Part shown: positions 18,697 to 29,400 of the stretch, in pieces
Position numbering within the stretch: position 1 is the first letter of the stretch
Layout of the letters: every line of letters begins with the position of its first letter
Source: Ixodes scapularis
Taxonomy: Eukaryota > Arthropoda > Arachnida > Ixodida > Ixodidae
Assembly (NCBI RefSeq): GCF_016920785.2
Contig: NW_024609948.1
Location: forward strand, 1,852,362 to 1,916,361
Direction: 5' to 3'
DNA: 64,000 nt
The notes under the pieces: model-generated
Database searches by the model: none
Seen by the model: only the letters and a program-made list of their open reading frames with translations
Told to the model about the DNA's origin: nothing
Program-made: the position numbers and the translations under genes

Positions 18697-21600
18697 ATGT
18701 CGCAAAAAGACCTGATTAAGCGCCATCACGCCGACCTGACTCGAAGCTTCGTTTCCGAGCTATTGAACATGTGTAGGGACGCCAAAAACTACCTGGCAAT
18801 GTACAAAGTCTTTGAAAAGTACAAGATATTCGGAATAGTGAAGCAGCTCAAACTGTGGGACATTACAGATGCACCTGACGTGCCAAAGACTGTATTTGAC
18901 ACGGAGACCGTCTCGTATCCAAAGTGGCTGGAGGGAGTCTTCGACTCTCGGGTAGACTGGGAAAAGGCGAGTCGGTCTCTCGTCGCGGCGTACGAAGATC
19001 GCAAAAAGACGCTAGACATTTCGTCGGCTCTGGATGCCGAACGTTTGATCACGGAACCTCGCGCCGAGGCGTACGAGGCGGCTGCCAATTCCGACTTTGT
19101 CGCCGTCAGGCGAGCGTACAGGGAGGGCTTGCACCGCACCTTGCCTGCCGCGACGTGGGAATCTTGTCGGAAAGAAATTGTTCGTCTGAAGGACAAGGTA
19201 CAACCCAAGCGCGCGTCTCTGGCTCGGGAATACGTAGCAATCTACGAGTCCATCCTCGCGCACCGTCGCGCCGAAGACGAATCGCCCGCAAAGTTAGTGA
19301 CCAGAATCTACTCGGACGAATCGCTGGGCAATTCAATGTCGGACCTAAAGGAAGACGACGCAGATGCGGTAGAGTATCGGCACTTGCACCTGGAAAGGGA
19401 TTTGAAGTTGTATTCGAAATTATTGGCGGAATTGGACGCGACGAGGGAAGCGTTGCGATCCGCGAAAGCAGACACTGACATCGACACCTGTCCTAACCTA
19501 AACGCGGAGCCCGTCGTTGGCACAGTGTTTAGCGTCTTGTCGACGCTGCGTTCGGCCCGCGCCGTCAAGAGTAAGGTGGACGCATGGAACGAGTCTCTGC
19601 GAATAAAATCTTTATTGATTGAAAAGAGAAGCAAGCCGTTTACTCGAGACTTGTTCGTCTTCCTATCTTCTTCTTTGTCGGCACGATCCGCCGCGGCCCG
19701 GTGGCCGAACTCGGACGCTCCGTTGGCTGCATCTTCGAGGTCGGGATTCGACGATTGGTACTCAAACTGGGTCCTGCCCAGATACGTGTGCGACGAGAGC
19801 GATGGCGAGGCGTACGCGACCGAGATGCAATTTTTGAAGGATCGCAGGGCGATCATCGAGAGGGAGATTGTCGCGCCCATACGTGGAATCGGGACGCCGT
19901 TCGAGGAAAATGTGTTGCGAGCTCGGATTGCGCGGACCAAAAAGTATATTTTCCTCACGGACGTATTGGGCCGACGCACCTCTACGGACGACCTCGACGT
20001 GCAACAGAGTACGCGCGACTTTACCGAGATGGCCCGATTCGTAGCGACAATGGTGCGAGAAACCAAGGAGGTGACTCATGCGATAGAGTCGCACCTGACG
20101 CCTTACGCGGAGAGCGCGAGAAGAACCGATCCGCTGGCCAGGGCGTACGCCGACTCGGATGACGGGACGACGGGGGTGTTGGAAGCGATAGCTTCTCCCG
20201 ACGCGCTCGCGACTATGGACGCGGACGCGCTCCGGCACACGGGCGACTATGTAAAGGTTCTCTTTGAGAAGGAAGCCAGGATGCGAGTCTTTGAAAACGT
20301 GCGGGACGCCTTGTACGTGCGCGATTGGAAACCAGTCGCCCTGCAATACGGTGCCCAGAAACAAACTCTAGATTTTTTGGCTCTACGAGAGAAGGACCTG
20401 GTCGAATGGATCGACGTCTACCTAAAGAAACACGCGTCTTTGCAGAGTGGTGATAGGATCGAGTTTCTAGACTCTTTATTCGAGACGTTATGGATCGACC
20501 TATCTAGACTCGAAGGGATAGTGAAGGCGAACGAGCGCGTGATAGGGGTGGCCAAGTCCGACCGAGAAATTGCCGACGCGGTGGACGAGTTAAAGAAGAA
20601 CGGCTTGACAAAATTTGACGAGGACTTAAAAGAGTACGAACGCCTGCGCAACCGGGCGCAAAACAACACGCTCGTTTCCTTCAAAGACGCGCAACAGTTG
20701 TTGGATTGGTTGAGGGAGGTCGGACGAGTCTTGCGTTTTCTAAAGAGCGAACGACAGAGGATATGCGTTCGACTTCCATCTCGCGTTATCGACTACATTT
20801 CGCGACACCCGGACTTTGAATTGGGCGAAATCCAGTCGGGAGTCGCCAACGCTCGCGAATATAAAGTGTTTCTGGCCTTTTACGATGCTTGTGTCAAAAA
20901 TTCCCTCGCGTCTCTTGTCCAAAGCCTAGACTTGAACACCACTGGGGAGTTGAACGAGGCCGTGGCGTCTTACGAACGAGCCTCTAAGCACTACCGTATC
21001 TACGACGCAGAGTACGAGACGCACGTGGAGTCTAGGCGAGAGATCCTAGCCGTGGTGCCCCAAACTAGCGCGCGAGTCAGATCCCTCGAAGCGGACCAAG
21101 AGTTTTTGCGAGCCTCCAAGGACGTCCTAGGCAGAGTGGCGTCCGACGAGTTGGCCGAGTTTGGAGCGACACTAGCTAGAATCGCCGACAGGATACGCGA
21201 AGGGGCCGCTCTCTTTGAAAAGCATCGGGCCGTGTTGTCTGCGGCGTTTGCGGTCGGGAGAGATTTTCCCAACCACCTGACCAACTACTACTACCAGCGC
21301 GACTGTATGCCATTCGCCAAGACGTTGAACGCGGTTAGCGCGCAGGCCGGCCTCTACGACGAATTCGAGGCAATGCGCGACGGCAGAACGGTGTCGAAGG
21401 AGTCTCTAGCCGAAGTGTACGTGCCTCACGCCGAGACCCTGGTGTGTTCGTTGGCGGCTTACGAGGCACACGTTCGTAAGGTATTTACGGACGATGCCAT
21501 CGATCACATGCGCAGAGCCAAGGAGCGAATATCGCCCGTGCCTCTGGACGCGACCATCGACAACGAGAACCTCAGGGCCGCAATCGTGCGTACCGGTGCG

Positions 21601-24198
21601 TTAAATAAATCGCAGTTGTCAGAACTGGAAGACAATATCAGAGAAAGCTTGAATTGGACGCGGACCGTGATCGAAGAAGTGGGCCGCCTGACTACGTTCG
21701 GAGAGCACTGGGGTTTTCTGACGGGAGTTGGTAGCGACTACACGGAAGACCGCCACGGGGTATTTGGATACGACGCGGCGTTGGAGACGACGCGCGGAAC
21801 GCGGTCGCCCAAAGAGTGGCTGTCCACTCTGGCCACGGAAAGTGGTTACAACACGGCCGAGATAGTGCAACTCCTCAAAACGGTGTCGTCGGTAAAGAAC
21901 TTGTACAACGAGATACTCGGCGTGTTTCCTCCGGAATTGTGTAGTCTGTATTATCGCGTCGTCAAGCAAGTGGTGCTCTCGGACGCCGATTACAGAGGCA
22001 GGGTTTTACACGCGGCCGAGGCCCTGGCAAAGATTCGAGCCAAACTGGGCGAGTCGTGCGACCCGAGTGCCTTTGCCAAAACGTTCGCAAATGTCAGAGA
22101 CGCGGTCGACAGTATGAGGTTTCTTCTCGCGCACGTCGCTTGCGTTCGCACGATTGAAAAGACACAGACGGCTCTAAACGTGTTCTTTGGGCGCTTCCCC
22201 CCGCCGCCACTTCAGAGAGACGTTGAGATTCTTCGCAAGTACGCTCTGTTGGCGGCGGGCAACCACGAGCTGGCCGCCCTGGTGTGCGAAATAATGGAGA
22301 AGACCCTGAAGGACGCTCGGTCCAACGTTCCGCTCTTGAATTACGTGGACGATCACCCCGACCTGGACGAGTACTTTCTCGTCAGGGTCGTGGAAGCGGC
22401 CAAGACATTCGCGAAGCGGTCCACCGTCTGCGAGTGGTTTTTTCGGCGGATGCGCGAGTATTATTCGAAAGAAGAGTACGACACCATGATGACCTCTCAT
22501 TCTCGGGCCTTCAATTACCGAAACGATTGGATCGACGTTAAACTCATGGCCACCGTGCTGGCCGAGGGCGTGGTTTGCGAACTGAACCCTACCGTGATCG
22601 AATTTATAAACGAGTTGCGGAAGGACGAGCGTAGGTTGTTAGGGCTGTTCGAGCGATACCGTGAGGCGGTGTCCACGTTTGAAAACTACAGGCTGGATTG
22701 GGCCGGCCTGATCAAGAGAGTCAGGCGGATGCCTCGCGAACGGATCCCGGGAACAGACTGGAGCGAGCGCGTCCATCCGAGCCTCGCGGCCAAACTCGCA
22801 CACGGAGACGCGGCGGTGAAACTGTTTGAGCTCGTGTGCGACGCCGAAACGGAAGAAGACGCAATGAGCTCCGTATTTAGAGAAAATTCTTCTTCAAAAG
22901 ACAATTTGGATTACGGGTCGGTGTTTCACGACATGGATCTGTGGACCACCGTGATCGAAAAGACTACCGCGATAGCCGAGCGGCTCTTGGACAAGCACGC
23001 GGACGTGTTTGGTTTTCTGGAGAGGCGCGAAGGCAGAGTATCGGCCGGGAACGAGGCCTCCGAGGTTGTGCTGCGTGCGATTGCGCGCGCCGCAAACACC
23101 TGGGTGGGCAAGCACTTGTGGCGAGAACTGGTGGCAGCCGAGCTCCTGAGGAAGCACGACTACGACGCGGACGTCGTGTTTAGACTTTACGGGAAACTCG
23201 TCTATTCCACCACGGGAAAGGAGTTTTCGAGCGGGGACGTGCCCATCGACGTGTACGAGTTTCTCAAGGACAATGATCCGCCGACCGGGACTAGTCCCTC
23301 GATGGAAGTGTTTCGCATGATGCGTCCCGAAAATGTACACGGTAGCGAGCGGGTGCTGGGTTACCTTTATTCGCATCTCGTCTACGAAAAGACGAACCCA
23401 GCCCTAGTCAGAGTGTGGTTCTGGCTTCGCGGCGATAAGAGGAGTCTACAAGACTTTGTTCGCTACGCGTCTTTGGTCACGACCGACTGGACCCGCGTGC
23501 TACCCGAGGCGCTAAGATACTTCCGCAACGAGGGAACGCAGTGGGTAAACTTTACGATGCGCGTTTACACGGCCCTGTGCATTTTGCGCGACAACGCCTG
23601 TCATATCGAGACCCTGATTACGAAAACGCCCATGTCGCATCGCGTTCGAGTCCTGATTGTGGAAGCAACGAGGCTCTCGCCACTCGAGGCCATTATGCGA
23701 CACGACGGTGGCGCATCCAGCGTCTACGAGGTCGAGGAGTACGAGACCGCCGCCAGACGTTCACAGACACGCTGCGACGACGACAGAGACTGGCTCCGCG
23801 ACCTCCATTACATGCTGAACGTCGAGAAACAGTACGCAAAGTCTGCGTTTTACGAAAAAGTTGTGCGAACCGTGCCGATGGCGCAGCGCTTGTGGGACTA
23901 TCTCCTCAATTCGTCAGACTACGAGGCAACTGTTCGCAACTTTAATCGCTTCGTTGCCGTGCACGGCCACTTTGACTTTCGTTCCCTAATCATAAAGTTA
24001 AAGACGCTACACGATGGCTGGCGAGAAGATATAGGCGTCGCTTGGTTACTCCGCGTAAAAAACAAACTCGAGTCCCTTCGCACCAACCCCTACGTGTACG
24101 CCGATCCAGAAGAACGTAAATTTCTACATTTCGTTCTCTCGCATCCCCACTCTATCGAAGAACTCTTTAAAAGGGTCGACAGACCACTTCTAGTCTGA
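18697..24198 (+). CDS. giant helical viral protein, 1833 aa
   Basis: Starts MSQKDLIKRHHADL six bases after the preceding stop, so it is probably in the same transcription unit. It runs 5.5 kb without a break. It is rich in charged residues and predicted helix, with many short segments resembling parts of the 1111-aa neighbour (for example a T-V-I-E-E-V-G-R-L-T-T-F-G-E-H-W-G-F stretch near residue 990). No signal peptide, membrane helix or enzyme motif is seen. The protein could be a large virion scaffold or inner-layer protein. Such a long intact frame argues that this viral copy is young or still under selection. The end is tail-to-tail with the BIR gene. Confidence 0.85.
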   Translation: MSQKDLIKRHHADLTRSFVSELLNMCRDAKNYLAMYKVFEKYKIFGIVKQLKLWDITDAPDVPKTVFDTETVSYPKWLEGVFDSRVDWEKASRSLVAAYEDRKKTLDISSALDAERLITEPRAEAYEAAANSDFVAVRRAYREGLHRTLPAATWESCRKEIVRLKDKVQPKRASLAREYVAIYESILAHRRAEDESPAKLVTRIYSDESLGNSMSDLKEDDADAVEYRHLHLERDLKLYSKLLAELDATREALRSAKADTDIDTCPNLNAEPVVGTVFSVLSTLRSARAVKSKVDAWNESLRIKSLLIEKRSKPFTRDLFVFLSSSLSARSAAARWPNSDAPLAASSRSGFDDWYSNWVLPRYVCDESDGEAYATEMQFLKDRRAIIEREIVAPIRGIGTPFEENVLRARIARTKKYIFLTDVLGRRTSTDDLDVQQSTRDFTEMARFVATMVRETKEVTHAIESHLTPYAESARRTDPLARAYADSDDGTTGVLEAIASPDALATMDADALRHTGDYVKVLFEKEARMRVFENVRDALYVRDWKPVALQYGAQKQTLDFLALREKDLVEWIDVYLKKHASLQSGDRIEFLDSLFETLWIDLSRLEGIVKANERVIGVAKSDREIADAVDELKKNGLTKFDEDLKEYERLRNRAQNNTLVSFKDAQQLLDWLREVGRVLRFLKSERQRICVRLPSRVIDYISRHPDFELGEIQSGVANAREYKVFLAFYDACVKNSLASLVQSLDLNTTGELNEAVASYERASKHYRIYDAEYETHVESRREILAVVPQTSARVRSLEADQEFLRASKDVLGRVASDELAEFGATLARIADRIREGAALFEKHRAVLSAAFAVGRDFPNHLTNYYYQRDCMPFAKTLNAVSAQAGLYDEFEAMRDGRTVSKESLAEVYVPHAETLVCSLAAYEAHVRKVFTDDAIDHMRRAKERISPVPLDATIDNENLRAAIVRTGALNKSQLSELEDNIRESLNWTRTVIEEVGRLTTFGEHWGFLTGVGSDYTEDRHGVFGYDAALETTRGTRSPKEWLSTLATESGYNTAEIVQLLKTVSSVKNLYNEILGVFPPELCSLYYRVVKQVVLSDADYRGRVLHAAEALAKIRAKLGESCDPSAFAKTFANVRDAVDSMRFLLAHVACVRTIEKTQTALNVFFGRFPPPPLQRDVEILRKYALLAAGNHELAALVCEIMEKTLKDARSNVPLLNYVDDHPDLDEYFLVRVVEAAKTFAKRSTVCEWFFRRMREYYSKEEYDTMMTSHSRAFNYRNDWIDVKLMATVLAEGVVCELNPTVIEFINELRKDERRLLGLFERYREAVSTFENYRLDWAGLIKRVRRMPRERIPGTDWSERVHPSLAAKLAHGDAAVKLFELVCDAETEEDAMSSVFRENSSSKDNLDYGSVFHDMDLWTTVIEKTTAIAERLLDKHADVFGFLERREGRVSAGNEASEVVLRAIARAANTWVGKHLWRELVAAELLRKHDYDADVVFRLYGKLVYSTTGKEFSSGDVPIDVYEFLKDNDPPTGTSPSMEVFRMMRPENVHGSERVLGYLYSHLVYEKTNPALVRVWFWLRGDKRSLQDFVRYASLVTTDWTRVLPEALRYFRNEGTQWVNFTMRVYTALCILRDNACHIETLITKTPMSHRVRVLIVEATRLSPLEAIMRHDGGASSVYEVEEYETAARRSQTRCDDDRDWLRDLHYMLNVEKQYAKSAFYEKVVRTVPMAQRLWDYLLNSSDYEATVRNFNRFVAVHGHFDFRSLIIKLKTLHDGWREDIGVAWLLRVKNKLESLRTNPYVYADPEERKFLHFVLSHPHSIEELFKRVDRPLLV

Positions 24199-24253
24199 AC
24201 CAGATTGGAAAAGAAACTTGGACCATATTTTGTTTGATTGCGATTTATTGTTA

Positions 24254-25099
24254 TTATTCGTCGGGAGCGTCGACGTCTTCTCTTCCGTCAACCAGAGGGA
24301 CGCACGGCGGAGCGATCACCACAGGATTCAATAGTCTGGCGGGCACTCGGAAGTCGTAGTATCCCTTGTCCGAAATTGCAGCCACAAAGTCCCTCACGTT
24401 GTCCGGCCGCGACAGGTCACAATACATTCTGAGATAGTCCAGTGTCTTGGAACGAGTCGTTCGCTCCATCAAGAGACTCTTCACCTCGGGGAGCGCCAGT
24501 GCCCAGAATCGTTCACTTAATCTATAGTCCGTCACAGTCTTTCGGATGAAATCCTCGCTCTTGAGCATTCGGAGGACGAAGCAGTGCGGCGAGTGCCGAG
24601 CGTGAAGCACCCAGGGGTCTTCTTCTTCGTTGAAGTTTCCCATCCACGCCTGCATTCCGCAATAAAAGCAGGTGACGTCTCCTTCGGCTGTCTCGCATTC
24701 TCTCATAAAGAATCCGGCGTTTGCAAACTCTTTGTAGTACTTGGAATGCCTTCCAAATGACGTCATTCTGTCCATAACGTTGCACAGGGTGGGGTGAACT
24801 GGTGACTCGTAGACTACTGGGTCGAAATCCACAAACAGCCGTGGGTCCCGATATGTCTTGATAAATTTGCAGTCTGGAGATGCGGCGGCGTGGAGTTTAT
24901 GTGGATGCACCCACATTCCCAATGCCGAGGCGTTGGAGTTTGAGAGTCTCAGGTATTCGTCTGTCACAACGAGGTTGCAATCTTGGCAGAAATTTACCCC
25001 GAGGAGGCGACGGAAGCCGGCAAATGCCATACACCTAGGTGTCGGGTATCGCATTTGGCAACCCTCGAAAGTTCGGAACCTTGCAATTACGTCCTGCAT
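24254..25099 (-). CDS. two-BIR-domain protein (IAP-like), no RING seen
   Basis: About 281 aa from ATG 25099 (MQDVIARFRTFEG); an upstream ATG at 25153 adds 18 residues but lies at the AT microsatellite. BIR 1 (residues ~8-80) has C38-x2-C41 and a later H..C pair with a longer than usual spacer. BIR 2 (~112-176) is canonical: FANAGFF, C144-x2-C147, DPWVLHARHSPHC with H166-x6-C173. No RING or other C-terminal domain follows. BIR proteins of insect DNA viruses bind caspases or IAP antagonists and block apoptosis; that role here is an inference. It ends TAATAA just after the 1833-aa gene's end. Confidence 0.9.
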   Translation of the reverse strand: MQDVIARFRTFEGCQMRYPTPRCMAFAGFRRLLGVNFCQDCNLVVTDEYLRLSNSNASALGMWVHPHKLHAAASPDCKFIKTYRDPRLFVDFDPVVYESPVHPTLCNVMDRMTSFGRHSKYYKEFANAGFFMRECETAEGDVTCFYCGMQAWMGNFNEEEDPWVLHARHSPHCFVLRMLKSEDFIRKTVTDYRLSERFWALALPEVKSLLMERTTRSKTLDYLRMYCDLSRPDNVRDFVAAISDKGYYDFRVPARLLNPVVIAPPCVPLVDGREDVDAPDE

Positions 25100-25152
25100 C
25101 TTCGTCGGTACTAGTACTAGTCGTCGTGTCGTGATGTGTAACACTACTCGCA

Positions 25153-25175
25153 ATATATATATATATATATATATA
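25153..25175. repeat. AT dinucleotide microsatellite
   Basis: About eleven AT units, 50-75 bases upstream of the BIR gene's ATG (minus strand). It could act as its TATA element or be a simple repeat grown after integration. Confidence 0.8.
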
Positions 25176-25315
25176 CACTAAAGGGGGCGTTGCAATCCAT
25201 ATAGCTGACGTCAGTAAGTACACAAAAGATATACGCATATTTCGGCTTTAGATGATAACAATTTTAAGTGGAGGGGGAGGAGCAAAGCAACAATCTTGTA
25301 TGGATTTTGACCTTT

Positions 25316-25645
25316 GTTACTAAGAGCGCTGTTGCTACAGACTGATAGCTGTATGGGGGGAGGGGGGAGGGGAGGGGGGGGGGGGCGTGGACAGTCTGAG
25401 GTATCTTGCCCTTTCTGACTAAGAGCGCTGTTTGCTACAGGCTGATAGTTGTATGGGTGGGGGAGAGGGGGGGGAGGGGGAGGGGGGGGGGTGTGGGGGT
25501 GTGGGTGAGGGTAAGGAGGAACGTGGACAGTTTAAGGTATCTTGCCCTTTCTGACTAAGAGCGCTGTTGCTACAGGCTGATAGTTGTATGGGGGGTGGGG
25601 GGGGGGGAGAGGAACGTGGAAAGTCTAAGGCATCTTGCCCTTTGT
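25316..25645. repeat. three G-rich tandem repeats (hr-like, type 1)
   Basis: Three imperfect copies start at about 25318, 25418 and 25554. Each has ACTAAGAGCGCTGTTGCTAC, then AGGCTGATAG(T/C)TGTATGGG, then a long G run, then GTGGACAGT..AAGG.ATCTTGCCCTTT. The G runs (up to about ten) could form quadruplexes on the plus strand. This looks like an enhancer or origin array upstream of the 26457 gene. Function is inferred from position. Confidence 0.8.
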
Positions 25646-25965
25646 GACTAAGAGTGTTGAACCTTCGTGTTGCGTGGGGACGGTAACTTCGAAGACAAAA
25701 ATTTAGGTAGAAACAAAACACCCCTTTAATATTTTATGACCAAGAGTGTTTTAACCTTCGTGTTGCGTGGGGACGCTAACTTTGAAGACAAAAATTTAGG
25801 TAGAAACAAAAACACCCCTTTAATATTTTGTGACTAAGAGTGTTTTAACCTTCGTGTTGCGTGGGGACGCTAACTTTGAAGACAAAAATTTAGGTAGAAA
25901 CAAAAACACCCCTTTAATATTTTTGACTTTTAGAATGAAGAGTGTTGAACCATAGTGTTACTAAG
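25646..25965. repeat. three tandem ~92-bp repeats plus a remnant (type 2)
   Basis: Copies start near 25646, 25738 and 25830, with a decayed piece near 25938. Each begins (A/C)AAGAGTGTT, which matches the type 1 heading, then AACCTTCGTGTTGCGTGGGG, AAGACAAAAATTTAGGTAG and ACACCCCTTTAATATTTT. The last two are almost identical. They directly precede the TATA element at 26064. Confidence 0.85.
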
Positions 25966-26063
25966 GGTGGTGGTAATGACCAGGGAAAGTTAAAAAGTTG
26001 ACAAGACAATGAATATGAAGTAGTTTCAATTTAAGCTTAAACAAAGTGACTCATAGAAGGGAT

Positions 26064-26129
26064 TATATAAATGAGAACATTTTCGTGGTAGTCGTATCAG
26101 CAAGCCAGCACAGGACAGACACTGTAAGT
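26064..26129 (+). promoter_or_regulatory. distal TATA box and leader with splice donor
   Basis: TATATAA at 26064-26070 is followed after about 55 bases by ACT|GTAAGT (donor at 26124). A pyrimidine tract ending CCCTCGCAG at 26427 provides a matching acceptor 30 bases before the ATG at 26457. This suggests a short non-coding leader exon spliced to the coding exon, as in known immediate-early genes of large DNA viruses. It is a sequence-based prediction only. Confidence 0.55.
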
Positions 26130-26373
26130 TTCGTCTCAAAATGTTTTCTAGAAATTAATTTATCTTCAAAGTCTGGTCACTGATAACTGTCGAGTGTTCG
26201 TGGAACTGATCTTACATTCACGCGAGTCTCATCGCCAAGGTCAGATGTCGAGCGGTAACTAGATATGGAAATATGCAAGGTTGGTTGTTATTCGAGTGGT
26301 TTTTGACGTCAATGCTACTAATAGCTCGCCGCCAGAGAGTCACATGGGCTGTGAGAGGGGGGTCTTAGTGAGG

Positions 26374-26380
26374 TATAAAA
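26374..26380 (+). promoter_or_regulatory. proximal TATA box (TATAAAA)
   Basis: TATAAAA lies 77 bases upstream of the ATG at 26457 and inside the predicted leader intron, so it could be an alternative start site. About 1.3 kb without any other gene surrounds it (25176-26456), consisting of the repeats described plus unique AT-rich sequence. Confidence 0.6.
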
Positions 26381-26456
26381 CGGGCGACACACTACCACCG
26401 ACTACTAGCCTACCCTCTCCCTCGCAGCAACGACAGGACTACTACTACTGGCAGAC

Positions 26457-29400
26457 ATGGAGTCCAGGCGATTTCCAATGCCGACGGCACGACTAGAAGC
26501 TCCGGGCCATCATCTGAAGACGCCGGTGAAAGCAACCTTCAATCATTCGACCATACCAGCCTCGACCAGTATGAAAGTATTTGAAAGTTTGAAGCGAAAG
26601 AAAATGACCAAGGACAAAGTGAAATTCATTCCCGGCGTCGTTCCGAGGACGTGGAAGGAGATGCCGCAAGACTACGACCTCCTAACGGTACCGGTGAAAC
26701 CATCTCCTCTTATCATTTTATTAATTCATTTCGCCATGTGGTCCATAGCTAATCTGGACAATTCTCCCGTTGATTCTTTAAGGCATTTATTCATCGATTA
26801 CCTTAACGAAGAGGTGGCCCGCATGATGAGCGAGAGACATGTAACGAAGGAATTGTTAAAGTTTCTCGAGGATTCTGTAGCGTCGGCCCCCTATTCCGTT
26901 TGGCTGCCGGTGGACGGAGACTCCAGCGAAAATGGGGTGTTTTATCGTGGCGCACGTGAAAAACCTAAACACGTGGTGCAACCTCTTTTGCTCACTCACT
27001 ATCAAGGGTATGAATGCAATCGCGCCCACGTTGTTTTAAATATGTTTAACGGCTACAAGGGTAAAGTATTTTATCCTTATAGCTACACGTTCAGTCACGA
27101 TAGCAGAGATAAAACTAATAAGGTAATTCTCCTGCAATATTTCATCTTACCAGCGCTAACGTCGTTGACGATGCGCCGAGAACTCGCCGAGTTTATTGGC
27201 TTAAGTATTAATATTGAAAAGCATAGGGCCCTCATGGTAAATTACATTTGCGAATCCATTAAAACATTGGTGTATAAATCTGGGTTTTTTTATTCGTCGG
27301 AATTTAATCAATGCGTGAATGTAATTGCAAATATTGAAAGTCGGAAAATGACGGATAGAAAAAAATCTAAATTGGCGCAACTCATAGAGTATCCGAGCAT
27401 TTTGACCGATCCATGGGTTTACATCTCCGGGGTCGGCCTATCAATTGGGGACTTTGATGTTGCAGAATTCTCTAGAGGACTTTTTTATTCCACGGAGTAC
27501 GAGTCTGTCGCTCGGGAGACATCGGAATTGATGACATCTTTATTTTTTTATGTATTGTATGTTATTATTGAAAAACGGCGGGTGTGGGATTGTCGCCTCG
27601 TTGTCGAGTCTAAAAACGAATCTATCCTGGCGGCCTTTTATAATTTAATATCGGACCTCCTGCGACCATTCAATTGTAACGCTGCCGCCACATGTTCATC
27701 CGTACTAATACGTCATAACATGGCGTCGCAGGAGGACCTGAATTACGGCCGCCTGGATAATTATGATACTCTTAAAACTCCGAAAAACATTAAGGCTTTG
27801 AAAACCTTTCTCGGTTTCTCCTGCGTGACCGAATATACCAAAGTAGTGACCAAAATTTCTCAAAAGTCTAGTCGCCGCGTCTTCGTTATGCACCTGTGCA
27901 ATTTCGAAGACGAGGCGACCGTCGAAGCATTTGTGAAGAAATATTTCGATGCGACCACTCTGTGGCCATTCGTCCTCGGTCTCTTCATTTATTTCAGTAC
28001 GAGGGAGGACGAGGTGCTGACCGAGGAATTGCTCGACCTATGGTCGAAGCAATGTCCGACCCTCCTGGCCACGTCGATGAACGTGGCCAATACCATGATG
28101 CCGAGCAGGTTTTTCAAAAACGCTTCTATCATGGACACGGTTCGAACAACGATTGGCTTCCAGCAACCTGTTGCTGAGTCGACGCCTACCGGCGACGAAC
28201 AGCGATTGGTATTTGCCACGTTGTCTAGCCAGGAGGTGTTTGAAGGGATCGAGGACGACTCGATTAGTAGCCCGGGCTCCGCGAAAAAATCCGAAAGCGT
28301 CCAATCTGGCAACAAAGACTCTTATTCGGACGATGACGAATTGGATATTGCAACCGAGATGGTATTGAAGAACGCAGGAGTGCCAAAATCCAAAATTGAT
28401 TCGTCGGACAGCGAGGAAGAAGAAATCGTGCGGTACACCTCTTCTTTCAGGAAACGGAATTGTCTAGACTCCGATTCTGACAGCGGACCGATTCCAAAGA
28501 AACCTGTATACTATTCTGAAAACGAAATTATTGATATCGACTCGGATGACGACCAGAACAGATCTTCATCGACATCATCTCCGGATTCTCTAATTAGGCC
28601 CATTGTGAAACGTCGGAGACAAATTCTATCCGATTCAACGGATGACGAAATGGTCGAAGCACAAAAAAGTAAAAGTCCGTTCTGGTCGGACGAGCCGTCA
28701 ACGCCAATACCAGAAAGTCCCTGGCTGTCAGAGTCGGAGTGCTCGTCTTTCACCGGACCGGTGGTATCGTCTTCCGCGGTTAACGCGGAATCATTCACCC
28801 CCTCACCCAAGTCTCCGATCCTGCCGCCGTTAACGCCACTACCAGAGAGTCCGAAGCTCTCGGAGTGTTCGTCCTTCACCGGACCAGCGGCATCTCCTTC
28901 CACGAGCAACTCGGAAGTATTATCCCTTTCGCCCGAACTTCCGATCGTGCCGAAGGCATCGCCCAACGCCGAACCGCTCCTGCAAGAGCCCGAGTCCGAG
29001 CTGCCACATCCATCTTCATCACCATCAAGTCCGCAGCTCGAGCTCTCATTTTCTCCATCACAGTTCAGGACGTCGCCGTCGCAGCTCATACTGCCGCCGT
29101 CGCCAGAGACTCTGTATCCAAGATCGCCGGCGCCGGTGCCAGAGACTCTACTTCCACCAGTGCCGGTACCACAGACTGTAGATACAACATTGCCGGTGCC
29201 AGTTCCAGAGGCTCTGCTTCCATCACTGTTGGTGCCACAGACTCTACACACAAGATTGCCGGTGCCAGTGCCGGAGACTGTGCTTCCATCACTGCTGGTG
29301 CCACAGACTCTACATACAGGATCGCCGGTGCCGGTGCCAGAGACTGTGCTTTCATCAGTGCCGGTGTCAGAGACTGTGCTTCCATCAGTGCTGGTGCCAG

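Noticed and set aside
25316..25965. CRISPR array
   Set aside because: The repeats are contiguous, long and imperfect, with no regular unique spacers and no cas genes.
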